Shown one piece after another: positions 1-9,009 of a stretch of DNA of 64,000 nucleotides. Under the pieces are notes generated by a model. It ran no database searches, was not told the DNA's origin, and worked only from the letters and a program-made list of their open reading frames with translations. The translations under genes and the position numbers were made by a program. Numbering within the stretch: the stretch's first letter is position 1; the number at the start of each line of letters is the position of its first letter. Origin of the DNA: Bradyrhizobium elkanii USDA 76 (GTDB lineage: Bacteria > Pseudomonadota > Alphaproteobacteria > Rhizobiales > Xanthobacteraceae); assembly GCF_023278185.1 (NCBI RefSeq), contig NZ_CP066356.1, forward strand, positions 6,440,001-6,504,000, given 5' to 3'.

Positions 1-1
1 C

Positions 2-634
2 GGCTACTTCGTGGCCCATCTCGAGCAGCGCAAGCTTGAGCCGGGCGACGATCTGATCTCGCAGCTGCTGCGGGCCAAGGGCCCCGGCGGCCAGCCCCTC
101 ACCGACGAGCATGTGCTCGGCTCGCTGCGGCTGCTTCTGATCGCCGGCATCGACACCACCTGGAGCGCGATCGGCTCCTCGCTCTGGCACCTCGCCAAGA
201 CGCCGGCCGATCGCGAGCGCCTGATCGCGGAGCCGGCACTGATCCCGACCGCGATCGAGGAATTCCTGCGCGCCTATTCGCCGGTGACGATGGCGCGCGA
301 GGTGATGAAGGAGACCACGATCTCCGGTTGCCCGGTGAAGGCGGGCAACATGGTGCTGTTGTCCTTCCCCGCAGCCAATCGCGATCCCGCCATGTTCCCC
401 GATGCGGACAAGGTGGTGATCGACCGCAAGGAGAACCGCCACGCCGCCTTCGGTCTCGGCATCCACCGCTGCGTCGGTTCCAACCTCGCGCGGATGGAAA
501 TGCAGGTCGCGATCGAGGAATGGCTGAAGCGGATCCCGGATTTCCGGCTCGATCCGGCCGGCAAGGTCGCCTGGTCGGAAGGCACGGTGCGCGGCCCGCG
601 TCAACTGCCCGTTCTGTTCGGCAACAACGCCTGA
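2..634 (+). CDS. cytochrome P450, C-terminal part (cut by window start)
   Basis: About the last 210 residues of a soluble bacterial cytochrome P450, a heme monooxygenase fed by separate ferredoxin partners. The reading frame is already open at base 2, so the N-terminus lies outside the window. Visible hallmarks are the I-helix oxygen-activation motif AGIDTTW, and the heme-ligand loop FGLGIHRCVG in which the Cys binds iron. Between them is the usual K-helix/meander stretch. No reductase is fused and no ferredoxin gene is adjacent in the window. The MHS permease 81 bases downstream could import a related substrate, but that is only proximity. Substrate cannot be deduced. Confidence 0.93.
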   Translation, partial: GYFVAHLEQRKLEPGDDLISQLLRAKGPGGQPLTDEHVLGSLRLLLIAGIDTTWSAIGSSLWHLAKTPADRERLIAEPALIPTAIEEFLRAYSPVTMAREVMKETTISGCPVKAGNMVLLSFPAANRDPAMFPDADKVVIDRKENRHAAFGLGIHRCVGSNLARMEMQVAIEEWLKRIPDFRLDPAGKVAWSEGTVRGPRQLPVLFGNNA

Positions 635-715
635 GGAACCGGACAGCGGTTACATCGCGTCACCCAATGAGGTAGCTTGCCCCGGAATCGAACCGACGAG
701 TCCGGGAGCAATGCC

Positions 716-2038
716 ATGTCCGAACAAACCGCTCAGCCCGCGAGCGATCATCTCGACATCCACGACGTCGAGCGGCGGGTGAAGGCGATCTTCATCGGCT
801 CGGTTGGCAATCTCGTCGAGTGGTACGATTTCTACGCCTACACGGCGTTTGCGCTGTATTTCGCGCCGGCGTTCTTCCCGCACAGCGATCCGGTGGTGCA
901 GCAGCTCAATGCCGCCGTGCTGTTTGCCGCGACCTTCCTGATGCGCCCGCTCGGCGGCTGGCTGTTCGGCTTCATCGCCGACCGCTATGGCCGGCGGCTG
1001 TCGTTGACGCTCTCGGTGGTCTGCATGTGCTTCGGCTCGCTGATCATCGCGGTGACGCCGACCTATGCCACGATCGGCATCGCGGCCCCGGCGATCCTGG
1101 CGCTGGCCCGCGTCATCGAGGGCCTGAGCCTCGGCGGCGAATATGGCGCCAGCGCCACCTATCTCAGCGAGGTCGCCGATCCCAAGCACCGCGGCTTCTA
1201 CTCCAGCTTCCAATACGTCACGCTGATCGGCGGCCAGCTCACCGCGATCATCGTGCTGCTGTTGCTGCAAAAGGTGTTTTTGACGCCGGACGAGCTGAAG
1301 GCCTGGGGCTGGCGGATTCCGTTCGTGATCGGCGCCATGCTCGCGATCGTCGCGGCGGTGATGCGGCGCGGCCTGCATGAGACCGAGGCCTTCGAGGAGG
1401 CCAAGAAGGTTTCCAAGCCGACCGGCTCGATCGTCGGCCTGTTGAACTATCCGCGCGAATTGCTGCTGGTGGTCGGTCTCACCGCCGGCGGCACCGCAGC
1501 GTTCTATACCTTCACCACCTACATGCAGACCTTCGTGAAGCTGTCGGTCGGCCTCACCGAGGACCAGACCACCTTCGTGATCTTCGGCTCGCTGATTTTC
1601 GCGACCATCCTGCAACCGATCTATGGCGGACTCTCCGATAAAATCGGTCGCAAGCCGCTGCTGATCTTCTTCGGCATCGCCGGCACGCTCGGCACGATCC
1701 CGATCCTGACCGCGCTGAAGGACACCAAGTCGCCGTTCATGGCCTTCCTTCTGATCTGCGGCGCCTGGATCTTCGTCGCCGGTTACACCTCGATCAACGC
1801 GATCGTGAAGGCCGAGCTGTTCCCGACCAATGTCCGCGCGCTCGGCGTCGGCCTGCCCTACGCCATCACGGTGTCGATCTTCGGCGGCACCGCGCCGGCG
1901 GTCGCGCTCTATTTCAAGAGCATCGGGCATGAGGACTGGTTCTATTACTATCTCAGCGGCATGATTTTCCTGTCGCTGCTGATCTATTCGACGATGCGCG
2001 ATACCAAGCGCGACTCCGCGATGCATCGCCACGAGTGA
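716..2038 (+). CDS. MFS transporter, metabolite:H+ symporter (MHS) family
   Basis: Twelve-helix inner-membrane permease of 440 residues, in the group that includes the alpha-ketoglutarate, shikimate and proline/betaine symporters. Family signs are the N-terminal NLVEWYDFYAY segment, the loop 2-3 motif DRYGRR, the helix 4-5 segment RVIEGLSLGGEYG, and the repeat of the loop motif in the second half (SDKIGRKP). I chose ATG 716 because MHS proteins begin a short way before the NLVEWYDF helix; an in-frame upstream start at 677 would add 13 residues without homology features. The sulfite-oxidase-like gene follows after 13 bases, so they are probably co-transcribed. Substrate is unknown, likely an organic acid or amino acid derivative. 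Confidence 0.9.
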   Translation: MSEQTAQPASDHLDIHDVERRVKAIFIGSVGNLVEWYDFYAYTAFALYFAPAFFPHSDPVVQQLNAAVLFAATFLMRPLGGWLFGFIADRYGRRLSLTLSVVCMCFGSLIIAVTPTYATIGIAAPAILALARVIEGLSLGGEYGASATYLSEVADPKHRGFYSSFQYVTLIGGQLTAIIVLLLLQKVFLTPDELKAWGWRIPFVIGAMLAIVAAVMRRGLHETEAFEEAKKVSKPTGSIVGLLNYPRELLLVVGLTAGGTAAFYTFTTYMQTFVKLSVGLTEDQTTFVIFGSLIFATILQPIYGGLSDKIGRKPLLIFFGIAGTLGTIPILTALKDTKSPFMAFLLICGAWIFVAGYTSINAIVKAELFPTNVRALGVGLPYAITVSIFGGTAPAVALYFKSIGHEDWFYYYLSGMIFLSLLIYSTMRDTKRDSAMHRHE

Positions 2039-2051
2039 CGGCGCAACGCCC

Positions 2052-2714
2052 ATGACCGACGATAGCGAACCGCCCGAGAGCAAGCTGACGCGCAGCAAGC
2101 AGCGCTGGGCACGCGAAGGCAAATTCCTCACCGGCAAGGTCACCCGGCCGCAGGAGCAGCGCCTGCCGCCGGGCCAGCACCTGACGGCGGACTGGCCGGT
2201 GCTCGATCTCGGGCTGATGCCGAACATCTCCCGGGAGCGCTGGCGGCTCGACGTCTACGGCGCGGTCGAGCAGACCATCTACTGGACCTGGCAGCAGTTC
2301 ATGGCGCAGCCGCAGACGCAATTCGTCTCGGACATCCACTGCGTCACAACCTGGTCGCGCTACGACAATCAGTGGGAGGGGCTCGCCACCCGCGACCTGC
2401 TCGCCGCCTGCCAGCCGCGCGAGGGGGCGCGCTTCGTCGCGCTGCATTCGTATGACGGCTATACGACGAACCTGCCGATCGAGGACTTTGCCGCCGAGGA
2501 CGCGCTGCTCGCCCATAGCTGGTCGGGCAAGCCGTTGGAGCAGGAGCATGGCGGCCCGGTGCGGCTCGTGGTGCCGCATCTGTATTTCTGGAAGAGCGCG
2601 AAGTGGCTGCAGCGCATCGAATTCCTCACCGAGGACGCGCCCGGCTTCTGGGAGGTGCGCGGCTATCACAATCGCGGTGATCCCTGGGCCGAACAGCGCT
2701 ATTCTGGCGACTGA
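2052..2714 (+). CDS. sulfite-oxidase-like molybdopterin-binding protein
   Basis: A 220-residue protein matching the oxidoreductase molybdopterin-binding domain (COG2041) found in sulfite oxidase and MsrP. Cys97 in SDIHCVTTWS is in the position of the cysteine that ligates molybdenum in this fold, and the DNQWEG and HLYFWKSAKW stretches are typical of the short stand-alone members. There is no Tat or Sec signal peptide, no heme domain and no C-terminal dimerisation domain, so this is a cytoplasmic minimal member, not a classical periplasmic SorA or MsrP. Substrate is unknown. It sits between an MHS permease and an OsmC fusion, both in the same direction. Confidence 0.88.
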   Translation: MTDDSEPPESKLTRSKQRWAREGKFLTGKVTRPQEQRLPPGQHLTADWPVLDLGLMPNISRERWRLDVYGAVEQTIYWTWQQFMAQPQTQFVSDIHCVTTWSRYDNQWEGLATRDLLAACQPREGARFVALHSYDGYTTNLPIEDFAAEDALLAHSWSGKPLEQEHGGPVRLVVPHLYFWKSAKWLQRIEFLTEDAPGFWEVRGYHNRGDPWAEQRYSGD

Positions 2715-2742
2715 CAAACCAACGAGATGATGGAGCCTGCCC

Positions 2743-3963
2743 GTGCCGCACGAACGCTTTCAATTCACCGGTGTGGGCGGCCATCAGCTGGCCGCCGCGC
2801 TTGACACGCCCGACGGGCCGATCAAGGCCTATGCGCTGTTCGCGCACTGCTTCACCTGCGGCAAGGACGTGCTGGCCGCAAAGCGCATCGCGGTCGCGCT
2901 CGCGGCCAAGGGCATCGCCACGCTGCGCTTCGACTTCACCGGCCTCGGCTCCAGCGAGGGCGAGTTCGCCAACTCGACCTTCTCGTCGAACGTCGCCGAT
3001 CTCGTCCGCGCCGCCGACCATTTGCGCGAGACGCGCAAGGCACCCGCGATCCTGATCGGCCACAGCCTCGGCGGCGCCGCGATCCTGGCCGCCGCGGGTC
3101 AGATCCCCGAAGCCAAGGCGGTCGCCACCATCGCCGCGCCCTCCGATCCCGTCCATGTCACGCATTTCTTCAAGGACCGGATCGAGGACATCCGCACGCA
3201 GGGCGAAGGCGAAGTCTCGCTCGCCGGCCGCCCGTTCCGCATCAAGCGAGAATTCCTCGACGACGTCGCCGAGCAGAATCTGATGGCGCAGGTGAAGCAG
3301 CTGCACAAGGCGCTGCTGATCATGCATTCGCCGACCGACGACACCGTCGGCATCGACAACGCCACGCATATCTTCAGCGCCGCCAGGCACCCCAAGAGCT
3401 TCGTCTCGCTGGCCGGCGCCGATCATCTCTTGAGCGGCAAGCAGGATGCCGCCTATGTCGCCGACCTGATCGGGGCCTGGGCCGAACGCTACATCGACCT
3501 CGCGCCGCAGCCGGCGGCGGATACCGGCACTGCGCCGCGCAACGTCGTGGTGCAGGAGACCCGCGCCGGCAAGTTTCAGCAGATCGTCACGGCAGGCCCG
3601 CATCGCATGCTGGCCGACGAGCCGGTCGCGGTCGGCGGCCAGGACTCCGGCCCCGGCCCCTACGACTTCGTGCTGGCCGGGTTAGGCGCCTGCACCTCGA
3701 TGACGATGCGGATGTATGCCGACCGCAAGTCGCTGCCGCTCGATCGCGTCACGGTGACGCTGACGCACAGCAAGATCTACGCCAAGGATTGCGAGGAGTG
3801 CGAGACCCGCGAGGGCATGCTCGAACAGATCGACCGCGTCATCAGGATCGAGGGCGACCTCGATGCCGACCAGCGCAAGCGGCTGATGGAGATCGCCGAC
3901 AAATGCCCGGTGCACAAGACGCTGACGTCGGAGATACGGATCGTCACCAAGGAGGCGGAGTGA
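2743..3963 (+). CDS. bifunctional alpha/beta hydrolase / OsmC family protein
   Basis: A 406-residue fusion. Residues about 1-255 form an alpha/beta hydrolase with the nucleophile elbow GHSLGG (Ser108). Residues about 265-406 form an OsmC/Ohr-type domain, which in related proteins reduces organic hydroperoxides through two cysteines. The OsmC cysteines are visible as Cys317 (GACTSM) and Cys388 (DKCPVHK). An additional CEEC pair (Cys350 and Cys353) lies between them. The start is GTG 2743, preceded by GGAG. Fusions of this build are recurrent in proteobacteria. A role in dealing with oxidised or esterified organics is plausible; the substrate is not known. Confidence 0.9.
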   Translation: MPHERFQFTGVGGHQLAAALDTPDGPIKAYALFAHCFTCGKDVLAAKRIAVALAAKGIATLRFDFTGLGSSEGEFANSTFSSNVADLVRAADHLRETRKAPAILIGHSLGGAAILAAAGQIPEAKAVATIAAPSDPVHVTHFFKDRIEDIRTQGEGEVSLAGRPFRIKREFLDDVAEQNLMAQVKQLHKALLIMHSPTDDTVGIDNATHIFSAARHPKSFVSLAGADHLLSGKQDAAYVADLIGAWAERYIDLAPQPAADTGTAPRNVVVQETRAGKFQQIVTAGPHRMLADEPVAVGGQDSGPGPYDFVLAGLGACTSMTMRMYADRKSLPLDRVTVTLTHSKIYAKDCEECETREGMLEQIDRVIRIEGDLDADQRKRLMEIADKCPVHKTLTSEIRIVTKEAE

Positions 3964-4187
3964 GCCCGCGACGTAGCGGGGAAAGGCCGAGCCGTAGCAG
4001 CATCTGGGCAGTGCCCCCTCTCACCTGTGGGCCGTCGCTGGGGGCGCGCTGAAAAATATCGAAAACAACCCCATGCAAAGGAGCCGGCGGCCGGCATTCG
4101 ACCAGGCAACTGCTCGACAAGGCAACTTGACACGTCGGGCAACTCAGGGATACTATTCCATTATTCCGAAATTGTGCGAACGCCCCT
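3964..4187. other. intergenic stretch between convergent genes, repeat-like
   Basis: A 224-base spacer between convergent genes. It holds no convincing gene. The run around 4050-4145, with GAAAACAACCCCATGCA near its start, resembles a stretch I remember as recurring between genes in Bradyrhizobium genomes. That is memory, not a search, and I see no second copy in this window. Confidence 0.3.
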
Positions 4188-5645
4188 CTACCCACGCGCC
4201 GCGCGCTTGCCGGTCAGGCAGTTCGCCATGATCCGCACCGCGGCGCCGATCTCGCTCTCGCGCCAGGCGGCGAAGCCGAGCAACAGGCCGTGGTCGCGCG
4301 GCCGCTCCAGCGCAAGACTCGACAGCGCGCGCACCTCGACCCCGGCGGCCACCAGCCGTGCCACGGCGTTCCGGTCCACGGTGCCGTCCTTGAAGCGGGC
4401 AATCAGCTGCATGCCGCCTGGCGGGATCTCGGCGGTGAGCACCGGATCGAGATGCCGCGTCAGCGCTGTCGCAAGATGGTCGCGGCGCCCGCGATAGATG
4501 CGCCGCATCCGCCTGACATGGGCCAGGAAATGCCCGTCGGCCATGAAGCCGGCCAGCGCCTCCTGGACATGCACGGAGGCGATCAGCCCGAGATGGCGCT
4601 GCGCGATCTCCATCGTCCGTGCCAGCTGTGGCGGCACCACCAGATAGCCGAGGCGGATATCGGCGGTCATCGCCTTGGCGAAGGTGCCGAGATAGAGCAC
4701 GCGCCCCTCGCGATCGAGCCCCTGCAGCGCCGGCATCGGGCGGCTGTCATAGTGAAACTCGCCGTCGTAGTCGTCCTCGACGATCCAGGTCTTGCCGCGC
4801 TCCGCAGAGGCCAACAGCTCGGTGCGGCGCGCGACCGGCATCACCCGCCCGGTCGGGTGCTGATGCGACGGCGTGGTGAAGATCAGCTTCGGCGCGCGCG
4901 TCGCGCGCATCCGCATCATGCCCCATTGATCCAGCCTGACACCGACGACGTCGGCACCGGCGGCGCGAAACGCCGCCGCGGCGCCGGGATAGCCGGGATC
5001 CTCGGTCCACACCGCATCGCCGGCCACGATGGTGGTCGCGGCGATCAGCGTCAGCGCCGCCTGCGCCGTCGGCAGGATCAGGATCTGATCGGCCTCGGCG
5101 CGCACGCCCCTGTTGACCTCGAGGTAGTCGCACAACGCCTCGCGCAGGCCCGGCCGGTTGACCACGGTCTGGTCGTTGAAGCGGCGGCGCAGCGCGCTGC
5201 GACGCAGGCAGCGCGCCCAGATCTCGTGCGGAAACTCGCGCGCATCCGCAAGCCCGGGACGGAGCGGCCGGAAATCCGCCTGGTAGGACAGCGGCCAATC
5301 GCTATCGGAGAGCTGCAAGGCCCAAGGCGACAGCAACGGTTTGCGGGCGGCCTCGCGCTTTGGCGCCAGCGCAGGTTTGGCGAAGCGCGCCTCGATATCG
5401 TCGGTCACAACCGGCCGCCGCCGCGCCGCGACCCGCAGATATCCTTCGGCCGCCAGCTGCTCATAGGCATGCGTCACGGTGTTGCGCGCCACGTCGAGCT
5501 CGGCCGCAAGGTTGCGGCTCGACGGCAGCATGGCGCCGCTTCTGATCCGGCCGCCCGCCATCAGCGCGCGCAGCTGCTGGGTCAGCTGCGCGGCCAGCCC
5601 GGCATCGTCGGCACGCTTCAGCGCGAGCAATTCGGCAAGGATCAA
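4188..5645 (-). CDS. MocR/PdxR-type GntR regulator with aminotransferase domain
   Basis: A 485-residue transcriptional regulator with an N-terminal GntR winged helix (about residues 10-80, with the segment PSSRNLAAELDVARNTV) joined to a fold-type I aminotransferase domain that binds PLP. The expected PLP lysine lies in the segment GTFAKAMTADIRLGY. The start codon is TTG 5645: an in-frame stop lies just upstream and a GAGGAG ribosome site sits five bases before it. It is divergent from the EamA exporter at 5727. MocR proteins usually regulate the divergent neighbour, here probably export of an amino compound. Direct repeats in the shared promoter region support this. Confidence 0.92.
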   Translation of the reverse strand: MILAELLALKRADDAGLAAQLTQQLRALMAGGRIRSGAMLPSSRNLAAELDVARNTVTHAYEQLAAEGYLRVAARRRPVVTDDIEARFAKPALAPKREAARKPLLSPWALQLSDSDWPLSYQADFRPLRPGLADAREFPHEIWARCLRRSALRRRFNDQTVVNRPGLREALCDYLEVNRGVRAEADQILILPTAQAALTLIAATTIVAGDAVWTEDPGYPGAAAAFRAAGADVVGVRLDQWGMMRMRATRAPKLIFTTPSHQHPTGRVMPVARRTELLASAERGKTWIVEDDYDGEFHYDSRPMPALQGLDREGRVLYLGTFAKAMTADIRLGYLVVPPQLARTMEIAQRHLGLIASVHVQEALAGFMADGHFLAHVRRMRRIYRGRRDHLATALTRHLDPVLTAEIPPGGMQLIARFKDGTVDRNAVARLVAAGVEVRALSSLALERPRDHGLLLGFAAWRESEIGAAVRIMANCLTGKRAARG

Positions 5646-5690
5646 TCTGGCTCCTCATATCTGTCAAATCTGGCTCTTTCGAGAGCGCCA
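5644..5690. promoter_or_regulatory. candidate MocR operator: direct repeats plus inverted half
   Basis: The 10-mer AATCTGGCTC occurs at 5644-5653 and again at 5667-5676, 23 bases apart. It is followed by GAGAGCGCCAG, which forms an imperfect inverted repeat with the second copy. The first copy overlaps the regulator's start codon region. MocR proteins such as GabR bind paired direct repeats, so this is a sensible autoregulatory site, but it is inferred. Confidence 0.45.
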
Positions 5691-5726
5691 GTGCGATCCT
5701 ATTCACGAGCGGTATCGCCTGCAAGG

Positions 5727-6635
5727 ATGCCGCCCGTGAGCCCATCGCTATCCCCTGCCAAAGCCGCCGCCCTGTTCATCGTCGTCGTGCTGGCCTGGGG
5801 CATCAACTGGTCGGTCACGAAATCGCTGGTCGAGGCGGTGCCGCCGCTGTGGACCGCCTCGATCCGCAGCTGGGTCGCGCTGGCCGCCCTGCTCGTGATC
5901 CTGCGCGCCAGCGGCAATTTGATCATTCCACGGATCGCCGATGTCCCGGTCGTGCTCAGCGTCGCCCTGCTGCACATGACATTCTTCTCGACGCTGGTCG
6001 CCGCCGGCCTGCGCTATCTGCCGGCCAGCAAGGGCGTCGTGCTCGGCTACACCACGCCGCTCTGGGTCGCGCTTGCCGCGGCCGCCGCACGGACCGAACG
6101 GCTCGGAACGCTCAAGCTCGTCGGTGTCGCGTCGGGGCTCGCCGGCCTCTGCGTGATCCTCAACCCGGCATCGCTGGACTGGAGCAATCTGCATGTCATC
6201 GCCGGCGCCGGCATGATCATCATCGCGGCGATCTGCTGGGCCGCGAACATCATCTATATCCGCTCGCACCGCTGGATCGCGACGCCGCTGCAGCTCTTGC
6301 TGTGGCAGGTGCTGGTCGCGACGCTGGTGCTGACCATGACGGCGCTGGTCACCGAGGGCGTGCCCACGGTGACATGGTCGCCGCACCTCGTGCTGCTGTT
6401 CCTTTATTCCGGCTTCATCGGCACAGCGCTGGCCTATTGGGCGATGTCGATGGTCAACAAGAGCCTGCCGGCGCTGACGACCTCGCTCGGCACCACAGCG
6501 ACGCCGATCGTCGGCATCGTGACCGCGGCACTCTTGCTCGGCGAGCCGATCGACCTCTCGCTGGCGATTGCCGCGGCGCTGATCGTCGGCGGGATCGCGC
6601 TGAGCTCGCTCGCGGACGCGCCTGCGCGGGCTTAG
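5727..6635 (+). CDS. DMT superfamily (EamA) transporter
   Basis: A 302-residue inner-membrane protein with ten predicted hydrophobic helices arranged as two EamA repeats. The first begins with AWGINWSVTKSLVEA; the second covers about residues 150-295 and ends in ALIVGGIALSSLA. This family exports amino acids and other small metabolites. The start ATG 5727 follows an AAGG ribosome site and gives a protein of ordinary family length. It is transcribed divergently from the MocR regulator, which is the likely controller. Substrate is unknown. Confidence 0.9.
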   Translation: MPPVSPSLSPAKAAALFIVVVLAWGINWSVTKSLVEAVPPLWTASIRSWVALAALLVILRASGNLIIPRIADVPVVLSVALLHMTFFSTLVAAGLRYLPASKGVVLGYTTPLWVALAAAAARTERLGTLKLVGVASGLAGLCVILNPASLDWSNLHVIAGAGMIIIAAICWAANIIYIRSHRWIATPLQLLLWQVLVATLVLTMTALVTEGVPTVTWSPHLVLLFLYSGFIGTALAYWAMSMVNKSLPALTTSLGTTATPIVGIVTAALLLGEPIDLSLAIAAALIVGGIALSSLADAPARA

Positions 6636-6667
6636 CCTAATTCTACTGCGTCATAACCGGTCTATCC

Positions 6668-6766
6668 CCTCATCCTGAGGAGCTTGCGCTGCAAGCGTCT
6701 CGAAGGACGAGGCCACTGGCCGGGCCGCATGGTTCGAGACGCGCTTCGCGCTCCTCACCATGAGGG
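6668..6766. repeat. intergenic palindromic repeat, family R1 (copy 1)
   Basis: A ~100-base element that opens with CTCATCCTGAGGAGC and closes with the near-complement GCTCCTCACCATGAGG. It has an inner inverted pair GTCTCGAAGGA / GGTTCGAGAC. Four related copies occur in this window, all between genes. Confidence 0.85.
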
Positions 6767-6790
6767 ATTCCTGACACAGTAGAACTAACT

Positions 6791-7846
6791 TCACGCCGTT
6801 GCGAGCGGCCTGACCCGCAGCGCGCCGCGCAGGCCGGCGCCGGTGCCGAGCATGATGCCGGCGATCGCGATGAGCGACGACAGCGACAGCGTCGACAGTC
6901 CGGTCAGGCCCTGCCCGACCGAGCAGCCGAACGCCATCACACCGCCTGCGCCCATCAGCGCGGCGCCGCTTGCCGAGCGCAGCATGTGCTGCGGCGAGCG
7001 GTAGCCTTCGAGCTGGAAGCGCCCGGTGGCCAGCGCCGTGACCAGGCTGCCGGCGAACACGCCGAATACGGTGACGATGCCGAAATTGAGCGTCGAGCCG
7101 GTCGACAGCATCACATATTGCAGGGCGTCGGCGATCGGCGCGATGAAGGTGAGCGACGTCACCGGCACCGGATTGAAATCATCGGCGCCGAGATAGCCGG
7201 TCGCGTACCAGCCTCCCGCCACCAGCAGGCCGACGATCAGGCCGGCCGCGATCTGTCCGAATGATTTCCGGAATGGCGCATGGGAGAAGGCGAAGATGAT
7301 CAGGACGGCTGATAGCGCTGACGCCGCGACCATTCGCGCCGGCACCGCGCCGAGGCCGATGCTTGCCAGAAGCGCCGGCACCGAACTGGCGGCAACCGTG
7401 GCCTGCGAGGCCTGCACCATCGCGATCCGCACCGGGGCGATCAGGCCCTTCAGCGTCATCTCGGCGAAAATGCCGAGCACGATCACGACCACGAAGGAGC
7501 GCAGATTGCCGCGCCCGAGCAGCACCAGCGCCCGCGAGCCGCAGCCGTTCGACAGCACCATGCCGTAGCCGAACAGCAGCCCGCCGAGGAACATCACCGG
7601 CGCCGAGAAGGACGGCTGCAGATAGATCGACTTGCCGAGATCGACGAGGCCTGCCGCCGCCAAAAGCTGCGAGGCCGCGATCGCGACGCCCATCGCCAGC
7701 GCATAGGTGCGCGCCAGGCGGCCGTCGCCCTCCGCCCACCAGCCGCGCAGGCCGCTCATCATGCAGAAGCCGCTGAGCAGCCCGACCGCGCCATAGATCA
7801 GGCCGATGATCAGGGCGGCGATGATGACGATCGTGGCGGGGTCCAT
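6791..7846 (-). CDS. YeeE/YedE family (TsuA-like) sulfur transporter
   Basis: A 351-residue polytopic membrane protein of the YeeE/YedE family, characterised members of which import thiosulfate. The two family signatures with the functional cysteines are visible: SNGCGSRALVLLGRGN in the first half and AFGCSVGQGLTGLS in the second, each at the start of a half-repeat. The protein begins directly with a hydrophobic helix and has the usual length. No TusA/TsuB-like small partner gene is adjacent. It is separated from the EamA gene by repeat R1, and an oxidoreductase lies upstream on the same strand. Thiosulfate as substrate is inferred from the family. Confidence 0.85.
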   Translation of the reverse strand: MDPATIVIIAALIIGLIYGAVGLLSGFCMMSGLRGWWAEGDGRLARTYALAMGVAIAASQLLAAAGLVDLGKSIYLQPSFSAPVMFLGGLLFGYGMVLSNGCGSRALVLLGRGNLRSFVVVIVLGIFAEMTLKGLIAPVRIAMVQASQATVAASSVPALLASIGLGAVPARMVAASALSAVLIIFAFSHAPFRKSFGQIAAGLIVGLLVAGGWYATGYLGADDFNPVPVTSLTFIAPIADALQYVMLSTGSTLNFGIVTVFGVFAGSLVTALATGRFQLEGYRSPQHMLRSASGAALMGAGGVMAFGCSVGQGLTGLSTLSLSSLIAIAGIMLGTGAGLRGALRVRPLATA

Positions 7847-7871
7847 GCGGGTTCTCTCGGCTATCCCGTCA

Positions 7872-8885
7872 TCACGGTCGCAAAATCACGCGGTCGCGCG
7901 ACGAGCCTGCCACGGCAACAAACGCCGCCTTGGCCTGTTCCAGCGGATAGATCGCGCTCGGCTTGATCGGGAATGGCTTCAGATGTCCGCCGGCAAAGCC
8001 CGGCGCAAGCTCGCGCAACACCTCGCCGGTCGCAACCGACGACAACGCAAGCGTGTCGATGCCGACATAGGTGTGCTGGCCGCGGTAGAATTCGAGGATG
8101 TTGAACTGCACGATACGGTCGACCGCCGCGATCAGGATCTGGCGGCCGCGCAGCGCCAGCGACTTGTGCGCGGCCTGGAAATAGGGATCGCCGACCGTGT
8201 TGTAGACGATGTCGGCGCCCTTGCCGCCGGTCAGCTCGCGCACGCGAGCGGCGACGTCGGAGGTCGAGGCGTCGATCACCTCGACCGGCGAATTGCTGTG
8301 GCCCTCATAGGGCTCGCTCTTGCGCACCACGCCGATCACGCGCGCGCCGTGCCAGCTCGCGATCTGCACCGCGGCCTGCCCGACCTTGCCGTTGACGCCC
8401 ATCACCAGCACGGTCTCCCCCGCCTTCGGCAGGCCGGCGCGGCGCAGGCCTTCCATCGCGGTGACGAAGGGCACGCCGATCCCGGCGGCTTCGTCCCAGG
8501 AGATGCCGGCGGGTTTCTCCACCACGGCACCGCGCTCGACCGCCAGGTGCGTGGCATGGGTGCCGTCGCGGCGGATGCCGAGGTCACCGGACGAGCCGAA
8601 CACCTCGCGCCCGATAAATTCAGCGGGACCATCGATCACGACGCCGGCGTAGTCGCGACCACTGGTGCGCGGGAACACGGCATAGGGCATCAGCCCGGTC
8701 GCGGCTTTCACGTCGGACGGATTGACCGCCGCCGCCTTCACCTCGATCAAGACGTCGTTGTCGCCGCGCGAAAGTGCATGAGTCTCGACCACCGGCGCCA
8801 CCGCCGCAGCGTTCTCGGCCTTTGTCAGCAGGCGGACGCAGCGCGCGTCGACAGGATGACTGTCGGGTTTGGAAGCGGATTGCAT
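7872..8885 (-). CDS. MDR-family zinc-independent quinone oxidoreductase-like protein
   Basis: A 337-residue medium-chain dehydrogenase/reductase. It has a GroES-like N-terminal half (SGRDYAGVVIDGP) and a Rossmann C-terminal half with the NADPH-binding segment GVNGKVGQAAVQIA. The cysteines that bind catalytic or structural zinc in alcohol dehydrogenases are absent, which places it with quinone oxidoreductases and enoyl reductases. ATG 8885 is preceded by GGAGA at a good distance; a longer in-frame reading starting at 8945 lacks support. It is 25 bases upstream of the YeeE/YedE gene on the same strand, so possibly co-transcribed. Substrate unknown. Confidence 0.87.
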   Translation of the reverse strand: MQSASKPDSHPVDARCVRLLTKAENAAAVAPVVETHALSRGDNDVLIEVKAAAVNPSDVKAATGLMPYAVFPRTSGRDYAGVVIDGPAEFIGREVFGSSGDLGIRRDGTHATHLAVERGAVVEKPAGISWDEAAGIGVPFVTAMEGLRRAGLPKAGETVLVMGVNGKVGQAAVQIASWHGARVIGVVRKSEPYEGHSNSPVEVIDASTSDVAARVRELTGGKGADIVYNTVGDPYFQAAHKSLALRGRQILIAAVDRIVQFNILEFYRGQHTYVGIDTLALSSVATGEVLRELAPGFAGGHLKPFPIKPSAIYPLEQAKAAFVAVAGSSRDRVILRP

Positions 8886-9009
8886 CCATATCTCCGGCTG
8901 AGGGACGTGGTGCCGCGCGCTGAAGCCCTCACCGGCCGGCTCCACGGGACTTTCATCGTAACTAACGGACTCGTGGATTAGATCAAGAGGTAATATCCCA
9001 AGGAACGCC

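Noticed and set aside
4290..5726. In-frame upstream extension of the EamA transporter
   Set aside because: It lies antisense to the MocR gene; the real start at 5727 directly precedes the first membrane helix.
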